Source of the DNA: Falsiphaeobacter marinintestinus
GTDB taxonomy: Bacteria > Pseudomonadota > Alphaproteobacteria > Rhodobacterales > Rhodobacteraceae
Reading direction: 5' to 3'
Length of the DNA stretch: 64,000 bases
Assembly (NCBI RefSeq): GCF_007923355.1
Contig: NZ_VOGO01000002.1
Location: forward strand, 62,001 to 126,000
Shown piece after piece: positions 35,286-43,944 of the stretch. Within the stretch, counting starts at the first letter, position 1. Each line of letters opens with the position of its first letter. The notes beneath the pieces were generated by a model. That model worked only from the letters and a program-made list of their open reading frames with translations. It was not told the origin of the DNA and ran no database searches. The position numbers and the translations under genes were made by a program.

Positions 35286-36311
35286 TCAGCGTCCGCGGAT
35301 CCGTGGGTCCAATGCGTCGCGCAGGCCATCGCCCAGATAGTTCACGCTGAGCACGGTGAGCGAGATCATGATGCCCGGAAGGATTGACCGCTCGGGATAG
35401 CTGGCCACCCGGTCAACTCCGTCGTTCAGAAGACGACCCCAAGTCGGGAAGTCGGGTGGAAAGCCGAAGCCTAGGAAGGACAGCGCGCTTTCGGTGATGA
35501 TCGCGGTTGCGATACCCAAAGTTGCCGACACCATGATCGGAGACAGCACATTCGGCAGTACATGGCGCAGGATCAGATGTCTGTTATTGGTGCCGATCGA
35601 CCGGGCGGCCAGCACGAATTCACGCTCTTTCAGGGCCAGAACGTCGCCCCGGACGATCCGCGCAGTCGGCATCCATGAGGTCACGCCGATCAGCATCACG
35701 ATCAGGATGAATGTCCCGCCTTCGGGGCCGAACATCGCCGACAGCGGATCACGAAACAACAACGACGCGACAAGGATCAGGGGCAGCAGCGGCAACGCCA
35801 GAAACAGGTCGGTCAGACGCATCAGAATGCCGTCCAGTTTTTTCACATACCCGGCCAGAACTCCGACCAGCGTGCCAAGAAACAGCGCCAGCAGCATCGC
35901 GGTCAAACCCACGGCGATGGACACCTGGCCGCCGAACATCAGGCGGGCCAGCATGTCGCGGCCCAGATTGTCGGTGCCCAAGGGGTGCGACCAGTCGACT
36001 TTGGCATCCGCATCAAACAAGCCAACCCAGATCGGCCGCGTGTCGCGCAGATTGATGAAATCGCGACCCTGCGGCAGGAACTGCGGGTCAATGCCCCACA
36101 GCAGCGGGCCGATATAGACCGACGAGATGATGAAGATGAACACGAACGAGCCAAACAGCGCGCCCTTGTGGGTCTTGAACTGGTCCCAGACATCCATCCA
36201 CTGACTGCGCGCTGGGGTCGACAGGTCTTGCAGGGGGCCAGCAGCGGCGGGCAGGATCGTCGATGCGGGGGCGAGGCCTTCGTCTGGTACGAAGTTGTCC
36301 TTATCAGTCAT
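35286..36311 (-). CDS. Peptide ABC transporter permease, DppC/OppC type
   Basis: A 341-residue inner-membrane permease. A long cytoplasmic N-terminus is followed by the first helix (LFGSFVFIFIISSVYIGPLL), then the binding-protein-dependent transport domain with five further helices. The EAA-type loop that docks the ATPase is RIVRGDVLALKEREFVLAA. The C-terminus VLSVNYLGDGLRDALDPR is typical of DppC/OppC. The ATG at 36311 overlaps the upstream permease stop by 8 bases. It works with the DppB-like permease, the binding protein at 37402 and the fused ATPase at 39379. Confidence 0.93.
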   Translation of the reverse strand: MTDKDNFVPDEGLAPASTILPAAAGPLQDLSTPARSQWMDVWDQFKTHKGALFGSFVFIFIISSVYIGPLLWGIDPQFLPQGRDFINLRDTRPIWVGLFDADAKVDWSHPLGTDNLGRDMLARLMFGGQVSIAVGLTAMLLALFLGTLVGVLAGYVKKLDGILMRLTDLFLALPLLPLILVASLLFRDPLSAMFGPEGGTFILIVMLIGVTSWMPTARIVRGDVLALKEREFVLAARSIGTNNRHLILRHVLPNVLSPIMVSATLGIATAIITESALSFLGFGFPPDFPTWGRLLNDGVDRVASYPERSILPGIMISLTVLSVNYLGDGLRDALDPRIRGR

Positions 36312-37311
36312 AGCGGATCCTCGGGTCCATGAGGCCATAGAGCACGTCGGCGATCAGATTGAACACGACGATCAGCACTGCGAAAATGAAGGTAAGCGTT
36401 TGCACCATCGGCAGGTCATTGGCCTGAATGGCACCGATCAGCAACTGGCCGATGCCGTTCACCTTGAACACCTGCTCGGTGATGATGGCGCCGCCAAAGA
36501 TCGCAGGGATCCCCAGCGCGATTACTGTGATGACGGGGATCATCGAGTTGCGCAGAACATGCGTCATGACAACCGTGTATTCGCGCAGGCCCTTGGCACG
36601 GGCGGTGCGCACATAGTCCTGGGTGAGGTTGTCGAGCATCGAGGCGCGCATGAACCGGCTGGTTTGTGCGGTGATCTGCAGTGCCAGCACCATGACCGGC
36701 ATGATCATCTGTTGCAGCTGTTTTAAGAAGCTCTCCCAGTCTGTGACCTTCAGCGTCGTATCATAGATCGACGGGAACCAGCCCAGATTGACCGAGAAGA
36801 TGACGATCACCAGAACGCCCGAAAAGAACGGCGGGACCGAAAAGCCGATCATCGACACAAACGTGCCCAACTGATCAAACCAGCTGTACTGGCGATACGC
36901 GGAATAGATGCCGATCGGGATCGCGATGATGGTGGCCAGCACATAGGCGGTTCCGACCACCCAAAGGGTCTGGGGCAGGCGCTGAACGACGATGTCCATC
37001 ACCGGCGAGCGGGTCTGCCACGAAATCACGCGCAGATCGCCTTCGGAGAACGTGGTGCCGATCATCCAGTCGATCAGCACCTGCGGTTCGATCCAGAAGA
37101 ACTGCACCAGCCATTTCCAGAACCGGATATGCATCGGCTGGCCAAGGCCAAGCGCCTCGCGCATCTTTTCCTTGACCTCGGGCGGCACGGTCAGCGGGAC
37201 CTGTGCCATCGGGTCTCCGGGAGCGAGTTCGAGAAGCAGGAAGATCACGAGACTGATGAACAAAAGCGTCGGGACAGCGAGAACCAATCGACGAATGGTG
37301 AATGTCAGCAT
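36304..37311 (-). CDS. Peptide ABC transporter permease, DppB/OppB type
   Basis: A 335-residue permease with six helices. The family N-terminus is RRLVLAVPTLLFISLVIF with ELAPGDP. The ATPase-docking loop is DYVRTARAKGLREYTV near residue 228, and the C-terminus is LIADVLYGLMDPRIRYD. The middle insert (residues 60-105) is longer than in DppB, as in the OppB-like branch of many alphaproteobacteria. It lies between the binding-protein gene (91 bases upstream, with a strong hairpin between) and the DppC-like gene, which it overlaps. Confidence 0.93.
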   Translation of the reverse strand: MLTFTIRRLVLAVPTLLFISLVIFLLLELAPGDPMAQVPLTVPPEVKEKMREALGLGQPMHIRFWKWLVQFFWIEPQVLIDWMIGTTFSEGDLRVISWQTRSPVMDIVVQRLPQTLWVVGTAYVLATIIAIPIGIYSAYRQYSWFDQLGTFVSMIGFSVPPFFSGVLVIVIFSVNLGWFPSIYDTTLKVTDWESFLKQLQQMIMPVMVLALQITAQTSRFMRASMLDNLTQDYVRTARAKGLREYTVVMTHVLRNSMIPVITVIALGIPAIFGGAIITEQVFKVNGIGQLLIGAIQANDLPMVQTLTFIFAVLIVVFNLIADVLYGLMDPRIRYD

Positions 37312-37363
37312 TCAGGGCGCCTTTGCAGCATAGTCTTTTTGTTGTTGGGCGAGGTCGGAAGTA

Positions 37364-37392
37364 CCCCACCCCGATACATGACCGGGGTGGGG
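37364..37392 (-). other. Intercistronic hairpin between binding-protein and permease genes
   Basis: Perfect 10-bp GC-rich arms CCCCACCCCG (37364-37373) and CGGGGTGGGG (37383-37392) lie 10 bases after the binding-protein stop. Hairpins here in other ABC operons limit read-through or protect the binding-protein mRNA, giving more binding protein than permease. Confidence 0.65.
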
Positions 37393-37401
37393 CAGGTCGG
37401 T

Positions 37402-39108
37402 TTACGACCCTTTCTTACGGTACCAGTCGGCTGCATTCCACAGCTCACTGTCCCAAACGTTCAGGATAACGCCACCCAGCGAATTCGCATGGGCTGACAG
37501 ACGTCCACGGTGCACCAGCGGGATCATGCCGCCACCTTCGACAATCATGTCGTTCAGCTGCTTGGCGATTGCCGAGCGGGCTTCCAGACCTGCGGTCTTG
37601 GCCAGTTCTGCGTGCAGTGCGTCAAACTCTTCGCTGCAGAAGCGCGAGATGTTTTCACCTTGCCACTGGGTTGCCGGGCTTGGGGCTTTGTCGCACAGGC
37701 CGTTGCCCATGTAAGACTGCGGATCTGTGCCATTGAAGGTGTTGGCATACATTTCCACGTCAGCATAGAACTTCTGGAAGGTGTCAGGCGAACCGGGGTC
37801 ACCACCAAAGAACACAGACGCGTTCAGGTTACGCAGCTCTGTTTCGATGCCGATCTGGCTCCACCACTCCTTGATCAGCGCCTGGAAATCCTGACGGACG
37901 GCGTTGGTCGAGGTTTGGTACAGAATGCTCATCTTGACGCCATCCGGGGTCTCGCGGACGCCGTCACCGTTGGTGTCCTTGTAACCGGCGGCTTCCAGCA
38001 TCGCCTTGGCGCCTTCGATGTCCTGTGTCGAACAATCGAATGTGTCCGAATTGAACGCCGCCGGGGCGGGCACCCAGTTGCAGGTCACTTTACCGGCTTT
38101 GCCATAGCCGACTTCGACCAGAAGCGGACGGTCGATGGCCATCGACATTGCCTTGTACACGGCAGGATCACCCAGGAACGGGTGCGGGCGAACAACGGAC
38201 CTTTCGTCCGGGCCAAGTGCCGGATCGGGGTTCGTGTTGTTCAGCATGATTCGCTCGACCAGAGGACCGAAGCCCGCGACCGGCGTGCCTTTGCCGCCTT
38301 CTTCCATCTTGGCGATGACGTCGGGTGCCAGCTGCAGGTTCCACGCATAGTCGAATTCGCCGGTTTCCATAACCGCGCGACCAGCTGCGGTTGCGTCGCC
38401 GCCACCTTTGAAGGTCAGTGTTGCGAAGGCTGGTTTGGCCGGATCGCGATAGTTCGGGTTGGCGGCCATCGTGATCACGTCATTCGGTTTGAATTCGGTA
38501 ACCATGAACGGGCCAGTGCCGATCGGATTAAAGTTCTGCTGGGTGCATTCGGGGGCCTTGGCGCCCATGCAGTCAGCAAACTGCGCGGCCTGAATAATCG
38601 GGTTTTCACCGCCCACAAACGGGCCGTAAGGGAACGGCGTCGGCTTGTCGAAGCTGACTTTGACTGTCAGATCATCCAGTGCTTCAACCGAGGTCACACC
38701 ATTGAACTTGGTCAGCTGGGCACAGCCGCCATCCGGGTCCATGCAGTAGTCGGCGGTGAATTTCACGTCGGCCGAGGTAAACGGCGTGCCGTCTGACCAC
38801 AGGATACCGGGGGCAATTTTCCAGGTAATCGACGTCAGGTCGGCGCTGACGCCGCCGTTTTCTACCGTGGGGATCTCGGTTGCGAGAAACGGAACCATCT
38901 CGCCGTTTTCGTCATAGCGGGCCAGCGGCTCCACGATGAGCGATGCGGATTCGACGTCTTTGGTGCCGCCCGAAAGGAATGGGTTCAGAATCGACGGGGC
39001 TTGCCAGTAAATAATGCTGACATTTCCGTCCGATCCGCGTTCCGCCATGGCCATCGGGGCCAGTGCCGTTGACGCAATCGCACCAAGCAGTAGCGCTTTC
39101 AGTTTCAT
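37402..39108 (-). CDS. Peptide ABC transporter solute-binding protein (family 5)
   Basis: A 568-residue periplasmic protein. Its signal peptide MKLKALLLGAIASTALAPMA is followed by an AMA-type cleavage site. The family-5 signature is visible near residues 85-115 (PGILWSDGTPFTSADVKFTA), as is the C-terminal LSAHANSLGGVILNVWDSEL. Several Cys pairs (DYCMDPDGGCAQL, ADCMGAKAPEC) suggest disulfides, as in relatives from marine bacteria. The ATG at 39108 has GGAG upstream. It heads the minus-strand permease operon and is divergent to the ATPase gene. It probably determines substrate choice: oligopeptides or N-acyl amino acids, given the hydrolases nearby. Confidence 0.93.
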   Translation of the reverse strand: MKLKALLLGAIASTALAPMAMAERGSDGNVSIIYWQAPSILNPFLSGGTKDVESASLIVEPLARYDENGEMVPFLATEIPTVENGGVSADLTSITWKIAPGILWSDGTPFTSADVKFTADYCMDPDGGCAQLTKFNGVTSVEALDDLTVKVSFDKPTPFPYGPFVGGENPIIQAAQFADCMGAKAPECTQQNFNPIGTGPFMVTEFKPNDVITMAANPNYRDPAKPAFATLTFKGGGDATAAGRAVMETGEFDYAWNLQLAPDVIAKMEEGGKGTPVAGFGPLVERIMLNNTNPDPALGPDERSVVRPHPFLGDPAVYKAMSMAIDRPLLVEVGYGKAGKVTCNWVPAPAAFNSDTFDCSTQDIEGAKAMLEAAGYKDTNGDGVRETPDGVKMSILYQTSTNAVRQDFQALIKEWWSQIGIETELRNLNASVFFGGDPGSPDTFQKFYADVEMYANTFNGTDPQSYMGNGLCDKAPSPATQWQGENISRFCSEEFDALHAELAKTAGLEARSAIAKQLNDMIVEGGGMIPLVHRGRLSAHANSLGGVILNVWDSELWNAADWYRKKGS

Positions 39109-39149
39109 ACTACACTCCATGTTTGACACATACGTGCCTTGTTATCATT

Positions 39150-39167
39150 GCGCGGCGTGGACCGCGC
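39150..39167 (-). other. Leader hairpin of the binding-protein gene
   Basis: GCGCGG-N6-CCGCGC inverted repeat 40-60 bases upstream of the binding-protein start, within its probable untranslated leader. Confidence 0.4.
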
Positions 39168-39278
39168 GGAATATGCGGTTCTTGGGGGTAAGTATTTGTA
39201 CGAGTGGAAAACACTGAACGTGACACATTGTGCCCCGATCCCCCCGAACCGGATACTGCGACCATCGAAACAGAGTTT

Positions 39279-39350
39279 TCGGAAATTGCAAGCCTTGCCG
39301 TCGGAAATTGGCCATCGGGGTTTGACACTTTACCCGCCACAGTCTTAGCG
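39279..39350 (+). promoter_or_regulatory. Promoter candidate and direct repeats upstream of the ATPase gene
   Basis: TTGACA (39322-39327), a 17-bp spacer and TTAGCG (39345-39350) form a plausible promoter 28 bases before the GTG start. Upstream lie two direct copies of TCGGAAATTG (39279-39288 and 39301-39310), exactly 22 bp or two helical turns apart, a good layout for a regulator site. Confidence 0.45.
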
Positions 39351-39378
39351 TTCGGCATCACGTTCAGGGAGCGCACAA

Positions 39379-41199
39379 GTGCTGGATCAGCCGATTGCCC
39401 AAATCCAAGGCCTACGGGTCGAGTTTCAAACAAAAGATGGACCCGTAGTGGGCGTCGAGGATGTTTCTTTCGACGTCAATCCGGGGGAAACCGTTTGTAT
39501 CGTTGGCGAATCCGGGTCAGGGAAATCGGTCTCTTCGCTGTCTTTGATGCGACTTGTCGAGTTCGGAGGTGGTGAAATTTCAGGCGGCCGCCTGCTTTTT
39601 GATCGAAAAGATGGCGGCGTGCTGGATCTGGCGCAAACCGATCAGGATCTGATGCAAAAGATCCGCGGCAACGAAATCGGGATGATTTTTCAGGAACCGA
39701 TGACGGCCCTGAACCCGGTTTTCACGGTCGGCCGCCAGTTGACCGAAGGATTGCGTGTGCACAAAGGCATGACCAAGCCCGAGGCAGAGGCCCGGGCGTT
39801 GGAGCTTTTGAAGCATGTCCGCATTCCGGAACCCGAGCGCCGTCTGACCCAGTATCCGCACGAATTGTCGGGTGGAATGCGCCAGCGGGTCGTGATTGCC
39901 ATGGCGATGGCGTGTGAACCGCGTCTTCTGATCGCGGACGAACCCACCACTGCATTGGATGTGACCATTCAGGCTGAAATTCTGGCGTTGATGGACCGGC
40001 TGAAACGGGAAACCGGCACGGCGGTCATGTTCATCACGCATGACATGGCCGTTGTCGCCCAGATGGCGGACCGTGTTGTTGTCATGTTCCGTGGCAACAA
40101 GGTGGAAGAAGGCCCTGTTGAAGAGATTTTCGCCAACCCAAGGCACGCGTACACCAAGTCTTTGCTGGCGGCAGTGCCCAAACTGGGTGAGATGCGCGGC
40201 AAAGCGGCCCCCGAACCGATGAAGTTGATGGGCGTCGAAAACCAGAATCTGGATCCGATTCCGGGAACTGACCAGGTACTGCTGCGGGTCAAAGGGCTGA
40301 CAACCCGGTTCCCCGTCAAAGGCGGGTTCTTTCGCCGCACGCTTGCCAACGTCCATGCCGTCGAAGACCTGTCGTTCACCGTCAACAAGGGGCAAACCCT
40401 CAGCCTTGTTGGCGAATCTGGCTGTGGCAAATCGACGGCGGGTCGGTCGATCCTGCGACTGGTCGAACCGATGGCAGGCGAAGTCGATCTGGACGGGGTC
40501 GATATCATGAAGCTGGACGAACGCGGCCTGCGCGAGGCGCGGCTTGACATGCAGATGATCTTTCAGGACCCGTTTGCATCTCTGAACCCCAAGATGAAGC
40601 TAGAGGATCAGGTCGCCGAACCGATGCGCAACTATGGCACTGCCAGCGGAACGGATCTGGCCGACCGCGTTGCAAACCTGTTCGACCGGGTGGAATTGCC
40701 GCGCAGTTTCATGCGGCGCTATCCGCACGAGATGTCCGGCGGCCAGCGCCAGCGTATCGCCATTGCCCGCGCATTGGCGCTGAATCCCAAGCTGATCATC
40801 GCGGATGAAGCGGTGTCGGCGCTGGATGTGTCAGTGCAGGCGCAAGTGCTGAACCTGATGATGGAGTTGCAATCAGAGCTTGGCATCAGCTTCCTGTTCA
40901 TCAGCCATGACATGGCCGTGGTCGAACGCGTCAGCCATCATGTCGGCGTGATGTATCTGGGCCGGATTGTTGAGATGGGGCCGCGTTCCCGAGTGTTCGA
41001 AAACCCGCAGCACGCCTATACCCAGACCTTGATGAAGGCGGTTCCGATTGCTGATCCGCATCGGCGAAAATCAGAAAAAGACTTGAATTTCAAGCCCATC
41101 CCATCGCCAATTCACAATCTGGATTATGATCCAGCACCATCCGAATACAAAGAGGTTGAACCGGGTCACTTCGTGCTGACCACTGACAGCGGGTACTGA
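39379..41199 (+). CDS. Fused double ATP-binding protein of peptide ABC transporter (DppDF type)
   Basis: A 606-residue protein with two complete ABC ATPase domains. Domain 1 has Walker A GESGSGKS near residue 40, signature LSGGMRQR and Walker B LLIADEPT. Domain 2 has Walker A GESGCGKS near residue 347, signature MSGGQRQR and LIIADEAVSALD. Each ends in the oligopeptide-specific C-terminal extension (HAYTKSLLAAVP, HAYTQTLMKAVP). It thus replaces separate DppD and DppF, as in GsiA. The GTG at 39379 has AGGGAG upstream. It is divergent from the binding-protein/permease operon and heads a plus-strand operon of hydrolases. Confidence 0.94.
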   Translation: MLDQPIAQIQGLRVEFQTKDGPVVGVEDVSFDVNPGETVCIVGESGSGKSVSSLSLMRLVEFGGGEISGGRLLFDRKDGGVLDLAQTDQDLMQKIRGNEIGMIFQEPMTALNPVFTVGRQLTEGLRVHKGMTKPEAEARALELLKHVRIPEPERRLTQYPHELSGGMRQRVVIAMAMACEPRLLIADEPTTALDVTIQAEILALMDRLKRETGTAVMFITHDMAVVAQMADRVVVMFRGNKVEEGPVEEIFANPRHAYTKSLLAAVPKLGEMRGKAAPEPMKLMGVENQNLDPIPGTDQVLLRVKGLTTRFPVKGGFFRRTLANVHAVEDLSFTVNKGQTLSLVGESGCGKSTAGRSILRLVEPMAGEVDLDGVDIMKLDERGLREARLDMQMIFQDPFASLNPKMKLEDQVAEPMRNYGTASGTDLADRVANLFDRVELPRSFMRRYPHEMSGGQRQRIAIARALALNPKLIIADEAVSALDVSVQAQVLNLMMELQSELGISFLFISHDMAVVERVSHHVGVMYLGRIVEMGPRSRVFENPQHAYTQTLMKAVPIADPHRRKSEKDLNFKPIPSPIHNLDYDPAPSEYKEVEPGHFVLTTDSGY

Positions 41200-41201
41200 G
41201 C

Positions 41202-41597
41202 GTGGCTGATCCGCAGTCGCCCCCAGTCCTTAAGCAGATCACACCCTTTGTTCCCTGTACGTCGCTAGACACGCAGGTGGCGTTCTACCGGGATGTGCTG
41301 GGATTCGAGATCGGATTTCTGGCGGAAAATTACGCATTTCTGCACAGGGACTCCGTCGCCATCAGGCTGGTCGAAGTCTCGGGCCACGTCGATCTCAAGC
41401 ATCCTGAGCGGGAAAACTCTTTCTATATCGACGTCAACGGGCTGGACGCGCTGTATGAAACCATGAAACCCGCGCTGGACAGTTTGCCGGCTGAGCGTGT
41501 GCGTGCGCCGTTTGATCAGGACTACGGCCAACGCGAGTTCCATGTGGCAGACGAAGATTGTACTTTGGTGTTCTTTGGCGAACCGGTGAAAATGTGA
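41202..41597 (+). CDS. VOC-superfamily (glyoxalase/bleomycin-resistance-like) protein
   Basis: A 131-residue protein with two beta-alpha-beta-beta-beta modules: ITPFVPCTSLDTQVAFYRDV, then LGFEIGF, and REFHVADEDCTLVFFGEPV. The GTG at 41202 follows the ATPase stop by 2 bases, so the two are co-translated. The metal-ligand positions cannot be fixed, and the substrate is unknown. Its place in a peptide-uptake operon suggests resistance to, or modification of, an imported compound, which is inference only. Confidence 0.82.
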   Translation: MADPQSPPVLKQITPFVPCTSLDTQVAFYRDVLGFEIGFLAENYAFLHRDSVAIRLVEVSGHVDLKHPERENSFYIDVNGLDALYETMKPALDSLPAERVRAPFDQDYGQREFHVADEDCTLVFFGEPVKM

Positions 41598-41599
41598 CG

Positions 41600-42763
41600 A
41601 TGAAACTTACGCCACTCGAATTGATGACCAAACTCATCAGCTTTCCCACTGTCAGCCGGGATACCAATCTGCCGCTGATCGACTGGGTCGAAGGCTATCT
41701 TGGGTCGCACGGGATCAAAGCGTACCGCTGGCCGGACCCGGACCAACCGCACAAGGCGGCCTTGTTCGCCCATGTCGGCCCATGGGAAGAAGGGGCCGTA
41801 GTGCTGTCGGGTCATACCGATGTGGTGCCCATTGATGGGCAGGACTGGAGCAGCGATCCGTTCACCGTGACCGAACGGGACGGCAAATATTACGGGCGCG
41901 GCACCTGTGACATGAAAGGCTTTGACGCGCTGGCGATCTGGGCCTTGGTCGAAGCCCAGACGCGCGGTGTCAAACACCCTCTGCAACTGGCGCTCAGCTT
42001 TGACGAAGAAGTCGGGTGCACCGGGGCACCGCCAATGATCGAGGCCATGCAACCCGTTCTGCCAAAGGGCGGGCCGGTGATCGTCGGGGAACCGTCGATG
42101 ATGAAGACAGTGACCGGACACAAGGGCGGGCAGGGGTTGAGAACCCATGTCATCGGACATGAAGTTCACAGCTCGCTTCTGCATATCGGGGTCAATGCGA
42201 TCATGGCCAGCGCACCGCTAATCACGTGGGTCAACGATACCAATGTTGCCAACCGCGACAAAGAACCGGGCCCGCTGGCGGCGATGTTTGACCCGCCATA
42301 CACCACGGCGCATATCGGCATGATCTCGGGCGGGACGGCGCATAACATCACAGCTGGTGAATGCGACTTCGCGGTCAGTTTCCGGGTCGTGCCCGGCGAA
42401 GACCCGCAAGCCTGGTGCGACGCCTACACCGAAGCTGCGTTGCAGGTGCAAAGCGATATTCAGGCCATCCACCCCGATACCCGGGTCGAGCTTAGCCCAT
42501 GGTTTCGCGTGCCCGCCCTGGTGCCTGAAGACAATGGCGCAGCCGAAGCGCTGACCCGGCAACTGACCGGTGACAACGAAACCCATGTGGTCAGCTATGG
42601 CACCGAAGCCGGGCAGTTTCAGGAAGCCGGGTATTCCGCCGTGGTTTGCGGTCCGGGCGATATCGCGCAGGCCCACCAGCCCGACGAATTCATCACCATA
42701 GAACAGTTCAACGCCGGCCATGCCTTCATGGAAAAACTTTTGGCGCGTTTGCAACAAGGATAA
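41600..42763 (+). CDS. ArgE-like acetylornithine deacetylase (M20 family)
   Basis: A 387-residue dinuclear zinc deacylase. Metal-site and catalytic motifs: LSGHTDVVPIDG near residue 70, GRGTCDMKG near 103, FDEEVGCTGAPP near 135 and GEPSMM near 169. The substrate-side motif is GHKGGQGLRTHV, and the last ligand lies in AHQPDEF near 369. Family function is removal of acetyl from N2-acetylornithine. Its position two bases after the VOC gene, in a peptide transport operon, argues for a catabolic N-acyl-amino-acid role rather than arginine synthesis. The ATG at 41600 is chosen because the 14-residue extension overlaps the VOC gene. Confidence 0.9.
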   Translation: MKLTPLELMTKLISFPTVSRDTNLPLIDWVEGYLGSHGIKAYRWPDPDQPHKAALFAHVGPWEEGAVVLSGHTDVVPIDGQDWSSDPFTVTERDGKYYGRGTCDMKGFDALAIWALVEAQTRGVKHPLQLALSFDEEVGCTGAPPMIEAMQPVLPKGGPVIVGEPSMMKTVTGHKGGQGLRTHVIGHEVHSSLLHIGVNAIMASAPLITWVNDTNVANRDKEPGPLAAMFDPPYTTAHIGMISGGTAHNITAGECDFAVSFRVVPGEDPQAWCDAYTEAALQVQSDIQAIHPDTRVELSPWFRVPALVPEDNGAAEALTRQLTGDNETHVVSYGTEAGQFQEAGYSAVVCGPGDIAQAHQPDEFITIEQFNAGHAFMEKLLARLQQG

Positions 42764-42767
42764 CCCG

Positions 42768-43934
42768 ATGCCGATCAAGAACCGCCTTGCCGAAACTCAC
42801 GACGAAATCACCGGCTGGCGCCGGCATCTGCACGAAAACCCCGAACTGATGTTCGACGTTCACGAAACCGCGGCCTTTGTGGTCGACCGGCTGAAAGAAT
42901 TCGGTGTTGATGGCATCACCACCGGCATCGGCAAGACCGGTGTCGTGGCGACCATCAAGGGCAAAACCAATACCAGTGGCCGGGTGATTGGGCTGCGTGC
43001 GGATATGGATGCCCTGCCGATTGTTGAGGCGACCGGGCTGGACTATGCGTCAAAAGTGGCGGGCAAGATGCATGCCTGTGGCCATGACGGGCACACCTCG
43101 ATTCTGTTGGGGGCGGCGCAATACCTTGCTGAAACCCGCAATTTCGACGGCACTGTTGTGCTGATCTTTCAACCTGCCGAAGAAGGCGGCGGGGGTGGGC
43201 GCGAGATGTGCAAGGACGGTCTGATGGACCGATGGAACATTCAGGAAGTGTATGGCCTGCACAACATGCCGGGGCTTCCGGTCGGTGAATTCGCCATCCG
43301 GCCCGGACCGCTTCTGGCGTCGGCGGATGAATTCGAAATCGTGGTGACCGGCAAGGGCGGGCATGCCGCTGCGCCGCACGAGGCGATTGATACCACGCTT
43401 GCTGCGGCTCAGATCGTGGTGTCGATGCAATCTATCGTGGCCCGCAACGTGAACCCGGTGAAACGGGTGGTCGTGACCATCGCGACGTTTGAAACCGACA
43501 GTAACGCGTCAAACGTCATTGCTCACACCGTGCGCATGACCGGCACCGTGCGCACGCTGGACCCGGACGAACGCGCAATGGCCGAAGACCGCGTACGCCG
43601 TGTGGCGCTGAACACAGCCGAAGCCTTTGGCGCAACGGCCGAGGTGCACTGGGAAGAGGGGTATCCGGTGACCGTCAATTCCGAACAGGAAACCGAATAC
43701 GCGATTCAGGCTGCGCGGCGGGTGACCGACAAGGTCGATACCGAAACCGATCCGATCATGCCGGCAGAAGATTTTTCATTCATGCTGGAAGAACGGCCCG
43801 GGGCCTATATCTTCTTGGGCAACGGGGACACGGCGATGTGTCATCATCCGGCGTATCAGTTTGATGATGATGCGATCCCGATGGGCTGCAGCTGGTTTGT
43901 CGAACTGGTCGAAGCGCGGATGCCCGCAAGCTAA
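42768..43934 (+). CDS. M20 amidohydrolase (hippurate hydrolase-like), tandem copy 1
   Basis: A 388-residue peptidase M20D-type aminoacylase. Two-metal site: ACGHDGHTS near residue 103, QPAEEGGGGG near 140, LHNMPGLP near 165 and MCHHPAYQF near 361. The dimerisation lid begins TGKGGHAAAPHEA near 192. These enzymes cleave N-acyl amino acids such as hippurate, or short dipeptides. The ATG at 42768 has AAGGA upstream. It shares the N-terminus MP(I/V)KNR(L/F)AE with the next two genes, showing recent tandem duplication. Confidence 0.92.
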   Translation: MPIKNRLAETHDEITGWRRHLHENPELMFDVHETAAFVVDRLKEFGVDGITTGIGKTGVVATIKGKTNTSGRVIGLRADMDALPIVEATGLDYASKVAGKMHACGHDGHTSILLGAAQYLAETRNFDGTVVLIFQPAEEGGGGGREMCKDGLMDRWNIQEVYGLHNMPGLPVGEFAIRPGPLLASADEFEIVVTGKGGHAAAPHEAIDTTLAAAQIVVSMQSIVARNVNPVKRVVVTIATFETDSNASNVIAHTVRMTGTVRTLDPDERAMAEDRVRRVALNTAEAFGATAEVHWEEGYPVTVNSEQETEYAIQAARRVTDKVDTETDPIMPAEDFSFMLEERPGAYIFLGNGDTAMCHHPAYQFDDDAIPMGCSWFVELVEARMPAS

Positions 43935-43944
43935 GGAGCCAAAC

